A stretch of 64,000 bases of DNA from CAYMMX01 sp964391675 (GTDB lineage Bacteria; Cyanobacteriota; Vampirovibrionia; Gastranaerophilales; Gastranaerophilaceae). The stretch lies in contig CAYMMX010000005.1 of the NCBI GenBank assembly GCA_964391675.1, positions 130,532-194,531 on the forward strand. The letters run 5' to 3'. The notes beneath the pieces were generated by a model that was not told where the DNA came from, ran no database searches, and saw only the letters and a program-made list of their open reading frames with translations. Of the stretch, positions 53,515 to 62,821 are shown one piece after another (within the stretch, counting starts at the first letter, position 1; each line of letters begins with the position of its first letter). A program made the position numbers and the translations under genes.

Positions 53515-54858
53515 ATGGAATTAGAAAATAAACAATCAATATTTGAAAAAGCGCGCGGATATGGAGCATTGTTTGCCAACCGTGATTTCTGTATGCTTTG
53601 GCTAGCTCAAATATTTTCTCAATTTGCAGATAGAATTATTTTTGTAGTCTTTGTTACAATAATAGCTATTAATTTTGACCCGCATGGTAAATCTACAAGT
53701 TTACAAAGTTGGCTTTATATTGCATTTACAATTCCTGCAATTCTTTTAACTGCCATAGCCGGTGTATATATAGATAAATGGAACAAAAAAGCCGTTATGA
53801 TAATTACAAATATATTGAGGGCTTTTATAATTTTATTATTGCCACTGTTCGATAAAACATTAATTGCCTTATATACTTTAGCGTTTTTAATGTCTTCTGT
53901 TACTCAATTTTTTGTTCCGGCAGAAGCTGCTATAATCCCATCTATAGCTAATAAATACCAACTTTTAACAGCTAATTCTCTTTTTACAACCACAATGATG
54001 GCTTCTTTAATTTTTGGTTTTGCTCTGGGTGATCCTATGATAAATATTTTTGGTATAAGTTATGTTCACTATGGAATTGCTATATTTTTTCTTGCAGCTG
54101 CATTTTTTCTTATTTTTGTTAAATATAAGCCTATAATAAAAACATATGAAGAAAAGTCGGCAAGTTTTTGGACAAATATGAAAGAGGGTTTATTATATAT
54201 AAAAGATGCACCTGTCATCAGATCAGCAATGCTAAAGTTAGCAGGCTTATTTTCTATAATTGTAATGCTATCAATTATGTCGATTGGAATGAGTCAAAGA
54301 TATTTATACCCAACAAATCCAACTATAGGTGCACAAAAATTTGCTTATATTGTTGTGTTCTGTGGGGTGGGTATGGTTATAGGTGCTTTTATTATTGGGC
54401 ATTTCTGTAGAAAAATAGAAAAACACCTTCTAGTATATTCTGGAATTTTTACATGCGGATTTGCACTTTTTATGTTTTCAATGCTGCCTATAATTCCACA
54501 AATTAGTGTTTTTCATTTTAGTGCAAAATCTGTTTTTATATTTTATCTTGAGCAATTTGATTTGACTTATCCTATGTTATATAGTTACATATCAGCAGCG
54601 TTAATAGGAGTATCTACGGCTTTTATAGCAATTCCTACCCAGACTATTTTACATTCAGAAATTGATTCAAAAGTAAGAGGTAAAGTTTTCGGAATTCTGT
54701 TTACACTTTTAAGTACTGCATCTGCACTTCCGGTTCTTGTTGCTGCTTGGGGCGCTGAGATAATAGGTGTTGCAAAAATGATTTTGTTAATCGCAGTACC
54801 TGTTTTGTTTTTTGGTTTGTACAAATTAATTACATATAAAAATAAATTTAAAGCTTAA
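53515..54858 (+). CDS. MFS transporter
   Basis: 447 residues, about 12 helices. FANRDFCMLWLAQIFSQFADRIIFV and YIDKWNKKAVMIITNILRA (the cytoplasmic loop 2-3 basic motif) place it in the MFS_3/enterobactin-exporter-like group. QFFVPAEAAIIPSIA and VRGKVFGILFTL are further family blocks. Substrate unknown; related carriers are drug or siderophore exporters. It starts five bases after the secF stop and so may be cotranscribed. It ends overlapping the convergent gene by 11 bases. Confidence 0.85.
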   Translation: MELENKQSIFEKARGYGALFANRDFCMLWLAQIFSQFADRIIFVVFVTIIAINFDPHGKSTSLQSWLYIAFTIPAILLTAIAGVYIDKWNKKAVMIITNILRAFIILLLPLFDKTLIALYTLAFLMSSVTQFFVPAEAAIIPSIANKYQLLTANSLFTTTMMASLIFGFALGDPMINIFGISYVHYGIAIFFLAAAFFLIFVKYKPIIKTYEEKSASFWTNMKEGLLYIKDAPVIRSAMLKLAGLFSIIVMLSIMSIGMSQRYLYPTNPTIGAQKFAYIVVFCGVGMVIGAFIIGHFCRKIEKHLLVYSGIFTCGFALFMFSMLPIIPQISVFHFSAKSVFIFYLEQFDLTYPMLYSYISAALIGVSTAFIAIPTQTILHSEIDSKVRGKVFGILFTLLSTASALPVLVAAWGAEIIGVAKMILLIAVPVLFFGLYKLITYKNKFKA

Positions 54859-55330
54859 TATACTCTTCAAAACATTCCCAGGTTTTTGTTGAATCACTAC
54901 CGGTTATTTCAGTTACAAGCTTATTTTTTTCATTAAAATCATACTGCTTTTTTCTTAGTGAAAAATTAGCCTCATTAAATTCAACCTTATAAGGCTTTAT
55001 ACATTTTTTAGGAGTGTTTTGAATTAATTCTAAAAATTTACAAATTTTTGAAACTGCTTTTTTAGTTGACATAAAAAATGGTTTGTAATTAATTAAAATA
55101 TTTCCGGTATTATTTCCTATAGCCGCTCTTATTCTATTTACATTTAAAATACTTACATTTCTTAGATTATCACCATTTTTATCTGTTAATAAACTACATT
55201 TCGTCTTATTATTTTTTGCTAACGCAATGGAATAATCTACATGGCTATTTGTTACTTTAACATTATTTAAATCAGTAACAATATTTCTGATTAATGTTTT
55301 AATCTGGGTTGTACCATTTATTTTAATCAT
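54848..55330 (-). CDS. Protein of unknown function
   Basis: 160 residues, starting at an ATG behind AAGGATG. It is soluble, Asn/Lys-rich, with MIKINGTTQIKTLIRNI at the start and a C-terminal FEEYIKL. A basic central part (KFLELIQNTPKKCIKPYKVEF) is visible. No family is recognised. Its style (short, Asn/Lys-rich, KIN near the N-terminus) is like other unassigned proteins in this window, but the similarity is too weak to call. It is convergent with the MFS gene. Confidence 0.45.
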   Translation of the reverse strand: MIKINGTTQIKTLIRNIVTDLNNVKVTNSHVDYSIALAKNNKTKCSLLTDKNGDNLRNVSILNVNRIRAAIGNNTGNILINYKPFFMSTKKAVSKICKFLELIQNTPKKCIKPYKVEFNEANFSLRKKQYDFNEKNKLVTEITGSDSTKTWECFEEYIKL

Positions 55331-55486
55331 TTACGCATCCTTAATTTATACTCAAAATCATAATAACGAAAAAACAATTAAATATCTATCAATGCTAATT
55401 AAGTTTGTAATGTTTTTTTAATCTAAGAATTAAAAGTAAACAATAGTACAGTTAAAAAAATGTTTTTTTATGTTAAATTTAGTAGC

Positions 55487-57331
55487 ATGAAGAAAGTTAT
55501 ATTTGTCGTATTAATTATTGTTTTTATTTCTTTTGGTTTAAAATCTTGTATTAATGCAGATATTCCGGAATCTGGCTGTAAAAAATGTATTAAGCCAACA
55601 GTTGATGAACAAAAAATCGAATTTCCTCCGATTGCTAAAACAGTGACATTAAATGGTACAGATTATCTTCAAAGCCAAGCCCCTGTGGGTAATTTCGGAG
55701 GTTGTCTTGTTTCCTCAACTATTGGTGAAGGACCAAAGACATTTAATCCGTTTAATACAAAAGACGCAACATCGGCTACTATGGCAGAACTAATGTTTGA
55801 CGGTCTTGTTTCAAGCAGGCCTGATACAGGAGAAGTTGTTCCAAAACTTGCAAAATCTTTTGAAATTTCTCCTGACGGAAAAACTTACATATTCCATTTA
55901 AGAAAAGGGATTAAGTGGTCTGATGGAAAACAAATAACTGCCGATGATGTCGAATTTACTTGGAATAAAATACTTCTTGCAGGTTTAGGTAATACTTCAA
56001 CAAGGGACAATGTAATAATTGAAGGCAAATTACCGATAGTTAAAAAAATCGATGATTATACGGTTAAATTTATAACTTCAAAACCCTTTGCACCTTTTTT
56101 AAGAGTATTATCTGCGTCAATTGCACCGAAACACATATTCGAACCTGTAGTAAAAAAAGGCGAAAAATATTTTGAATCTTTCTGGGGCACAACAACAAAT
56201 CCTAAAGACTTTGTTGTAAGCGGTGCCTTCAAATTAAAAGAGTACGTTCCTGCTCAACGAATAGTTTTTGAACGAAATCCTAACTATTATCAAATAAATT
56301 TAAAAAATGAAAAACTACCATACTTAGATAAAATAATTTATCTTATTGTTGGTGATTTAAATAATGAAATTTTAAAGTTTGAGGCAGGAGAAATTGATGT
56401 AATTGGGCTTCGTGGTTCAAATGTAGGCAGATATAAGAAAAAAGAAAATAAGTCAGACTACATAATTTATAATATGGGACCGGATACAGGTACAATGTTT
56501 GTTGCAATAAACATGAATACACGCAAAGATAAACAAGGCAAATATTATGTTTCACCCAAAAAACAAATCTGGTTTAATGATATTAATTTCAGGAAAGCTA
56601 TTGATTTAGCAATAGACAGAAAAAGTATGGTAAATAATATAGCAAATGGTCTTGCTTCACCGCTTTTTACTTCTGAAAGCTTAAATTCGATTTATTTAAA
56701 TGAAAAATTAGCTGGCGGATATCCTAAAAATTTAAAAAAGGCTAAAGAATACTTGAAAAAATCAGGTTTTTATATAAAAAATAATATCTTATATGATAAA
56801 AAAGGAAATAAAGTAGAATTTGACTTATATACTAATGCAGGAAATACTGAACGCGAAGCTATAGGGGTTATGGTTAAACAGGATTTAGCAGATCTTGGTA
56901 TTAAAGTTAATTTTAAACCGGTAGAATTTAATTCGCTTGTAAATAAACTTGTAAACTCTTTGGATTGGGATTTAGTTATAATGGGGCTTACAGGAACACC
57001 ATTAGAGCCGCATAATGGCAAAAATGTTTGGTACTCAACAGGTTCTTTACATCTTTTCAATCAAAGACCTGATGGAAAAGCCAATGACAGACTTCCTTGG
57101 GAAATTAAATTAGATAAAATAATAGATGAAGCATCTTTAAAGATTAAATTTGAAGACAGAAAAAAATTATATGATGACTATCAGCAAATAATATATGATG
57201 AAAAACCAATTATATACTTATATTCACCAATTAGGGTAACGGCTATTCGTAATAAATTCGGTAATATATACCCATCACAACTTTCAGGAATAATTCATAA
57301 TCAAGAAGAAATATATATAAAAAGGAAATAA
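55487..57331 (+). CDS. Family 5 extracellular solute-binding (oligopeptide-type) lipoprotein
   Basis: 614 residues from the ATG at 55487, whose product begins with a signal sequence ending LKSC (a poor lipobox). The DppA/OppA fold is clear: LMFDGLVSSRPDTGEVVPKLAKSFEISPDGKTYIFHLRKGIKWSDG, FRKAIDLAIDRK and VEFNSLVNKL. An acidic/basic spacer precedes the first domain. It should bind peptides or other small ligands. The stop overlaps the first permease gene (TAATG). Earlier starts (55460) add residues in front of the signal peptide and are not favoured. Confidence 0.9.
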   Translation: MKKVIFVVLIIVFISFGLKSCINADIPESGCKKCIKPTVDEQKIEFPPIAKTVTLNGTDYLQSQAPVGNFGGCLVSSTIGEGPKTFNPFNTKDATSATMAELMFDGLVSSRPDTGEVVPKLAKSFEISPDGKTYIFHLRKGIKWSDGKQITADDVEFTWNKILLAGLGNTSTRDNVIIEGKLPIVKKIDDYTVKFITSKPFAPFLRVLSASIAPKHIFEPVVKKGEKYFESFWGTTTNPKDFVVSGAFKLKEYVPAQRIVFERNPNYYQINLKNEKLPYLDKIIYLIVGDLNNEILKFEAGEIDVIGLRGSNVGRYKKKENKSDYIIYNMGPDTGTMFVAINMNTRKDKQGKYYVSPKKQIWFNDINFRKAIDLAIDRKSMVNNIANGLASPLFTSESLNSIYLNEKLAGGYPKNLKKAKEYLKKSGFYIKNNILYDKKGNKVEFDLYTNAGNTEREAIGVMVKQDLADLGIKVNFKPVEFNSLVNKLVNSLDWDLVIMGLTGTPLEPHNGKNVWYSTGSLHLFNQRPDGKANDRLPWEIKLDKIIDEASLKIKFEDRKKLYDDYQQIIYDEKPIIYLYSPIRVTAIRNKFGNIYPSQLSGIIHNQEEIYIKRK

Positions 57332-58302
57332 TGAACATACTGATTTATATATTAAAAAGAATAATTCAAACAATACCGCTACTTATTATAGTATCGTTAA
57401 TAAGTTTTTTCATAATAAGATTAAGCCCTGTTGATCCTTTGGCGGAGTTAAAACTTAATCCTTCAATTTCAAAAGAAACACTTCAAAAAGAAACTCAAAG
57501 ACTGGGATTAGATAAACCGATATATATACAATATTTTCTTTGGGCAAAAGCATTTGTAAAAGGTGACTTGGGTGTTTGTTCAACAGGTGAAAGAGTTGCC
57601 TCAAAGCTAAAAGAAAGAATTCCTAATACACTTCTTTTAACAACTCTTGTCATATTTTTAACTTGGGTAACCGGAGTTCCTCTGGGGATTTTAGCAGCAA
57701 TAAAATGGAAAACTCCCCTTGACAGAATGTTGACCGTCTTGACAAGTATAGGAATGGCAATTCCATCCTTTTTCTTTGCAATTTTGCTTTTGATTTTTGC
57801 AGTAAAATCAGGTTTATTCCCTGTTGGCGGACTTACAAGCTATAATTTTAATGATATGGACCTGAGTGGTAAAATTTGGGATTTAACAAGGCACTTAATA
57901 TTGCCTGTTACAGTATTGTTTACTATTTCACTGGCAGGACTTCAAAGACAAATGAGGGCAAATTTATTGGATGTACTTGAAAGTGATTATGTTAAATTTG
58001 CCAGAGCTAAAGGTTTAAGCGAATTTAAAGTTATTTATAAACATGCCCTGAGGAATGCTGTTAATCCAATGATTACTCTTTTAGGCTTTGAATTTGCATC
58101 ACTCTTAAGCGGTGCAGCTCTTACCGAATACGTTTTTCAATATCCTGGATTGGGACGATTAATTCTTGAAGCAGTTTTAAAATCAGATATAAATTTAGTT
58201 ATGGCATCACTAATGATGGGGTCTGTAATGTTGATTTTAGGCAATCTGCTTGCTGATATTTTATTAATTATAACTGACCCGAGAATAAGAGTTAAGGGAT
58301 AG
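57331..58302 (+). CDS. ABC transporter permease (DppB/OppB type)
   Basis: 323 residues. Six helices with the binding-protein-dependent permease signature, LRRxxL-type N-terminus (LKRIIQTIPLLIIVSLISF), GDLGVC and the EAA loop region YVKFARAKGLSEFKVIYKHALRNAVNPMITLLG. Pairs with the next gene to form the membrane channel for the upstream binding protein. Confidence 0.92.
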   Translation: MNILIYILKRIIQTIPLLIIVSLISFFIIRLSPVDPLAELKLNPSISKETLQKETQRLGLDKPIYIQYFLWAKAFVKGDLGVCSTGERVASKLKERIPNTLLLTTLVIFLTWVTGVPLGILAAIKWKTPLDRMLTVLTSIGMAIPSFFFAILLLIFAVKSGLFPVGGLTSYNFNDMDLSGKIWDLTRHLILPVTVLFTISLAGLQRQMRANLLDVLESDYVKFARAKGLSEFKVIYKHALRNAVNPMITLLGFEFASLLSGAALTEYVFQYPGLGRLILEAVLKSDINLVMASLMMGSVMLILGNLLADILLIITDPRIRVKG

Positions 58303-58317
58303 GTGTGGAGTAAATAA

Positions 58318-59406
58318 ATGAGTAATGAATACAAAAATATTAATATTTCTGTTTTTAAACAACTGATTCGTGATAAATTTGCTCTTATTGCACTAATAGT
58401 TCTATCTATAATTTATTTTGCTTTACTATTTGCAGATTTTATAGCACCCTATACAAAAGATTTTTCGGACAGAAACCAGTCTTATGCCCCACCATCCGTA
58501 ATTTTCACAATAAATGAAAAAGGTAAGTTATCTATGCCTTATACATACAATTATAAAAGAGAGTTTGATCCTGAAGCTATGCAGGTTGATTACAAATTAG
58601 ACAGGAGCAATAAATATTTTCTTAAATTTTTTGCAAGAGGTGAAAAATACAAGTTTTTAGGACTGATTCCTTGTTCAAGACACTTAATAGGCGTAGAACC
58701 CGGTGGACGTTTATATTTGCTTGGAACAGATATAAACGGCAGAGATGTTTTTTCAAGAATTCTTTTTGGAGGAAGAATTTCTATGACAATAGGCTTTCTG
58801 GCATTATTTGTTTTGTTTCCGATAGGATTATTGTATGGAGGAATTTCAGGTTATTTTGGAGGGAAAACAGATATGTTAATGATGAGATTTGCTGAGGCTG
58901 TTATGTCCATTCCAAGTTTTTACTTGTTGATAATTTTAGCCGCTATTTTGCCCTCGAATATGACAAGCATACAAAGATTTATATTGATAGTTGTTATTCT
59001 TGCACTAATAGGTTGGGCAGGATTTGCCAGAGTAGTTAGAGGAATGGTACTTTCAATAAAAACTCAAGATTTTGTTCAATCAGCTCAATCAATCGGAGCG
59101 TCAAAATTAAGAATAATTATAAAACACATTCTTCCTCAAACGACAAGTTATGTGATAGTAGCAATGACATTAAGTATTCCTTCATATATACTTTCTGAAT
59201 CAGGGTTAAGTTTTTTAGGCTTGGGAATTCAACAACCGGATGCCAGTTGGGGAAATATGCTTAAGGAAGCACAAGAATACATAAATATTCTATATAGGCC
59301 ATGGCTTTTAACTCCAGGTTTTTTAATTTTTGTTGCAGTCTTATCATTTAACTTAATAGGTGATACAATAAGAGATGTATTAGATCCTAAAAGTAAAATA
59401 AGGTAA
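58318..59406 (+). CDS. ABC transporter permease (DppC/OppC type)
   Basis: 362 residues, longer than typical DppC (about 300) because of a roughly 90-residue periplasmic insertion after the first helix (PYTYNYKREFDPEAMQ...). GTDINGRDVFSRILFGGRISM opens the permease core, and FVQSAQSIGASKLRIIIKHILPQT is the EAA loop. SGLSFLGLGIQQPDASWGNML completes the pattern. The matching ATP-binding proteins are not encoded next to it and must lie elsewhere. Confidence 0.9.
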   Translation: MSNEYKNINISVFKQLIRDKFALIALIVLSIIYFALLFADFIAPYTKDFSDRNQSYAPPSVIFTINEKGKLSMPYTYNYKREFDPEAMQVDYKLDRSNKYFLKFFARGEKYKFLGLIPCSRHLIGVEPGGRLYLLGTDINGRDVFSRILFGGRISMTIGFLALFVLFPIGLLYGGISGYFGGKTDMLMMRFAEAVMSIPSFYLLIILAAILPSNMTSIQRFILIVVILALIGWAGFARVVRGMVLSIKTQDFVQSAQSIGASKLRIIIKHILPQTTSYVIVAMTLSIPSYILSESGLSFLGLGIQQPDASWGNMLKEAQEYINILYRPWLLTPGFLIFVAVLSFNLIGDTIRDVLDPKSKIR

Positions 59407-59417
59407 GGGGATTTAGC

Positions 59418-60119
59418 ATGGATGATTTAAATTTTAATTTGTTGATTTTAGTCAGAGTATTAGCTGCTATAGCTTTTGGCTTTGCTCTTGGATTAGAAAG
59501 AGAATTAACAAATAAATATGCAGGCTTAAGAACACATATTCTTGTATGTCTGGGTTCATGTGTATTTACAATCCTATCTATATACGCTTTTCCACTTGCT
59601 GTAGATAATTCAAATCCTCAGGCTTTTGGTGATCCTGCAAGAATAGCTGCACAAATATTAACGGGAATCGGTTTTATAGGTGGAGGTACCGTGCTAAGAC
59701 ATGGTTCATCTGTTTATGGGCTTACTACTGCAGCTACATTATGGGTTGCAGCAAGTATTGGTATGGCATGCGGAGCAGGAATGTTTGATATAGGTTTTAT
59801 AACAACATTATTAAGTGTTAGTGTACTTGTTTTAATTAGAGCATTCGAAAGAGATGTTTTGACAACAAGTTTAAAAAACATTAAGCGAATGAAAGTTGTT
59901 GCATCATGTGACAATGATAAAGCTGAAATTATATATAATTACATTATAGAAAATTTTGATTATATTCATGAAATTGCTAAGAAATTAGATAAAGATAGTT
60001 TTACTAAAATAATCGCAACAGTTGATTTTAATGGTAAAAAACCAATTCAGGCAGTTTATAAAAAATTTCAAAATATTGAAGGGTTAGAATCTATATCAAT
60101 ACAGGAAAGTAATGAATAA
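59418..60119 (+). CDS. MgtC/SapB-family membrane protein
   Basis: 233 residues. The MgtC membrane domain is evident: AIAFGFALGLERELTNKYAGLRTHILVCLGSC, ARIAAQILTGIGFIGGGTVLRHG (conserved), and TTAATLWVAASIGMACG. The C-terminal part (about 155-233) is a soluble ACT-like domain as in MgtC. Linked elsewhere to survival at low magnesium and ATP-synthase control. It starts 11 bases after the permease gene and overlaps the next by eight, so these genes form one transcription unit. Confidence 0.9.
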   Translation: MDDLNFNLLILVRVLAAIAFGFALGLERELTNKYAGLRTHILVCLGSCVFTILSIYAFPLAVDNSNPQAFGDPARIAAQILTGIGFIGGGTVLRHGSSVYGLTTAATLWVAASIGMACGAGMFDIGFITTLLSVSVLVLIRAFERDVLTTSLKNIKRMKVVASCDNDKAEIIYNYIIENFDYIHEIAKKLDKDSFTKIIATVDFNGKKPIQAVYKKFQNIEGLESISIQESNE

Positions 60120-61440
60120 GAATAACAATATTTTAGGATACTTCAAGACAATTTTATGGACACTTGCAGCTACTTTTATATTTGTTGTAATTAATTTACT
60201 TGTTATCGAATATCAAGTTGGTAAAGAACAACCTTTAAAAGAAGCTCAAGATAAAATTGAGGAATCTTCTATTCAGGTACTAATGGCTAAAAACGAATAT
60301 TTGGAAACAATAAATCCTAAAGATTACAGGGTTAATTTGAGATTGGGGAAATTATACGAAATTAAAAATGATTATGTAAAAGCTGAAGAGCAATACAAAA
60401 AATCAATAATGAAAGTTCCTTTTGGAGAATATAAACCTAAATACTATCTTGCTCTTTTATATATAATGCAAAACAGGCTGGATGAGGCTAAAGAATTGAT
60501 TGATAAAATTAGCGAACATCCGGATAAAAAATTGATTAAATATAAAGCAGAAGTACATGAAAAATTAGGTGATGCTTATTTTAACTTGAATAATTTTGAT
60601 GAAGCTTCTTTTGAATATAGTAAATCCTTATTTTATTACAGATCGTTAAAATCGAAAAAAATAAAAAGAGTTGAGGGAAGTTTGGCTTCAGCATATATGT
60701 ATTTTGCAGATGAAAAGGTCCTTGATATGCAAATAGACGAAGCAATAAGTTATTTAGAAATGGCTAAAAATTTAGTAAATTCTCCAATTATAAAATATAA
60801 ATTGGCTGTTTTACTAACAAATGATAATCCGGCAAGAGCATATCAATATTATGATGAAGTTTTTAAAGAAGCACCTGAAATTATAAATTTTCCGGCTTAT
60901 AATAAATTTCTAAATGATTTGGCACAGCAGGCTCAAGATGTAGGAGAATATGCGGAAGCAGATTTATACAATTATAAAATAAAAAAGTTAAAACAATATT
61001 TCAGTGATAAGATATTATGTTTTGATGACCTTGTTATTGAGAATCCAAAAGGGTTTTTTACTCTTAATTTTTGGAAAAATAAGTATCATATAAGGTTTAA
61101 TTGCAAGCTTAAAAATGTTTCTACTTTTGATATTAAATCTTTGTATGTAGAGATTGTTTTTGAAACAAAAGACAAAGAAATATATGCTTACTCGCATCAG
61201 CTTTTTGATGATAAATCAATACTAAAGGCAGGTAATTTAAGTCCTCTTATAAGTATAAATACTTATCCTAAAATTCAAGAAGATGATGCCATACCAAGCG
61301 AAATTACAGCAAAAATTTACGTATCAAAACTTGAAACGTCATCAAAAATATTTTTAAAAGAAATTACGATAGGGAAAAAGCCAAAAAGAAAAATTGTTTT
61401 TAAATTATTTCGCCTAAAATTTCAGATTCCGTTTTTATAA
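60112..61440 (+). CDS. Membrane-anchored TPR protein
   Basis: 442 residues. One transmembrane helix (about 15-35), a helical linker, then tetratricopeptide repeats about 70-280 (RVNLRLGKLYEIKNDYVKAEEQYKKSI, YLALLYIMQNRLDEAKELI, GDAYFNLNNFDEASFEYSKSL). The C-terminal about 130 residues look like a beta-sandwich (FNCKLKNVSTFDIKSLYVEIVFETK). Function unknown; such proteins act as scaffolds in the envelope. Its last 41 bases overlap the convergent mtaB gene. Confidence 0.7.
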   Translation: MNKNNNILGYFKTILWTLAATFIFVVINLLVIEYQVGKEQPLKEAQDKIEESSIQVLMAKNEYLETINPKDYRVNLRLGKLYEIKNDYVKAEEQYKKSIMKVPFGEYKPKYYLALLYIMQNRLDEAKELIDKISEHPDKKLIKYKAEVHEKLGDAYFNLNNFDEASFEYSKSLFYYRSLKSKKIKRVEGSLASAYMYFADEKVLDMQIDEAISYLEMAKNLVNSPIIKYKLAVLLTNDNPARAYQYYDEVFKEAPEIINFPAYNKFLNDLAQQAQDVGEYAEADLYNYKIKKLKQYFSDKILCFDDLVIENPKGFFTLNFWKNKYHIRFNCKLKNVSTFDIKSLYVEIVFETKDKEIYAYSHQLFDDKSILKAGNLSPLISINTYPKIQEDDAIPSEITAKIYVSKLETSSKIFLKEITIGKKPKRKIVFKLFRLKFQIPFL

Positions 61441-62692
61441 TTTTTACTCTTTGCAGAGACATTTTAATTTTATCAAAAGGCATAGTTGGTTTAATTAATA
61501 TATTGATATAGTTTCTGCTGACTCCTTTAAACATTCCTGTTTTTTTATCTAAATTTTTTTCTATTAATACTTCTTGTATTGTATTAATATTTTTTTTAAT
61601 AAAATTTAAATGTTTTTCAGCTGAAATTTCTTTAATAATATTGGCTCTTTTTTCTTTTTCTTCTTTCTGTAAGTGCCTATTAAGTGACTCAGCAGCAGTT
61701 CCTTTTCTTAAAGAATAAGGGAAAGTATGTATTTTAGTCAGCTTTGATTTTTTAAGATTCACTATTGTTGTATTAAAATCTTCTTCCGTTTCTCCTGGAA
61801 ATCCTGCTATAATATCACTTCCGATAAAGGGTAAAATATTATTAGAAAAATTTTCTTGTATTTTATCTATTAATTCTAGTGTTTGTTCAGTAGAGTAAAA
61901 ACGATTCATTGATTTTAAAGTTTTATCGCACATTGATTGAATGGATAGATGAAAATGCGGACAAAATTTTTCGGAAACTTTTAAAAAATTAATCATTTCA
62001 TCATTTATTTCAAGAGGATTTAGTGAACCCAATCTAAAACGTTTAATTTTGGAGGATTTTTCAATATTTTTAAGCAAAAATAATAAATCTTCTCCGTTAG
62101 ATTTTCCTTCCCACTGTCCAATATGTATTCCTGTTAATACAATTTCTTTAAATCCTGCTTGTTCGTATATTTTAATTTGTTCAAGGACAAATTCTAAATC
62201 AGCGCTTCTGTTTTTGCCCCTCGCAAAAGGAATTATACAGTAAGAACAACGATTATCACACCCATCTTGTATTTTAAGACTTGCTCTGGTTTTTTTTGTA
62301 TCCTTCAGAATCACTTTATGGAAATTTTTTATCTCCATTATATCTTTAACATTTGTTGGTTTTGCCAAAAAGTTATGCATTTCAAGTTTTTCATCATTAC
62401 CTATAACTAAATCTATATTTTTGTTTTCGAGTAATTTGTCTTTTTCTATTTGGGCTATGCATCCGGTTAGGATGCTGCGGATTTTAGGATTTTGTTTTTT
62501 TATTCTGTTTAAAATATAAAGTGCTTCATTATCGCTTTTATGGGTAACTGTACACGAATTTAGTATGAAAATATCAGCTTCACTAATTTTTTCTGCTTTT
62601 ATGTATCCGTTTTTTAATAAATTTTCTTCAATTAAATCGCCTTCTAACTGATTTGATTTACATCCCATATTCTTTAATATAAATTTTTTCAT
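61400..62692 (-). CDS. mtaB: tRNA A37 methylthiotransferase MtaB
   Basis: 430 residues. Radical-SAM enzyme that adds the methylthio group to t6A37 of certain tRNAs. Three N-terminal Cys bind the auxiliary cluster (C11, C47, C78); the radical-SAM Cys are C145, C149 and C152 (CDNRCSYC). FARGKNRSADLEFVLEQI and DIIAGFPGETEEDF are the MtaB hallmarks, and a TRAM-like tail ends the protein (VSRNYINILIKP). The gene is monocistronic. Confidence 0.94.
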   Translation of the reverse strand: MKKFILKNMGCKSNQLEGDLIEENLLKNGYIKAEKISEADIFILNSCTVTHKSDNEALYILNRIKKQNPKIRSILTGCIAQIEKDKLLENKNIDLVIGNDEKLEMHNFLAKPTNVKDIMEIKNFHKVILKDTKKTRASLKIQDGCDNRCSYCIIPFARGKNRSADLEFVLEQIKIYEQAGFKEIVLTGIHIGQWEGKSNGEDLLFLLKNIEKSSKIKRFRLGSLNPLEINDEMINFLKVSEKFCPHFHLSIQSMCDKTLKSMNRFYSTEQTLELIDKIQENFSNNILPFIGSDIIAGFPGETEEDFNTTIVNLKKSKLTKIHTFPYSLRKGTAAESLNRHLQKEEKEKRANIIKEISAEKHLNFIKKNINTIQEVLIEKNLDKKTGMFKGVSRNYINILIKPTMPFDKIKMSLQRVKIIKTESEILGEII

Positions 62693-62821
62693 AATAATAT
62701 TTTAATTTGAAAAAATATTATTGTAAACATTTATTACCTTCTATTAACAGATAGGCAATTATACTTATATTTAGTTTTTATGAATCTATAAATTACCATA
62801 AAACAGAAGGTGAAGTATTAT

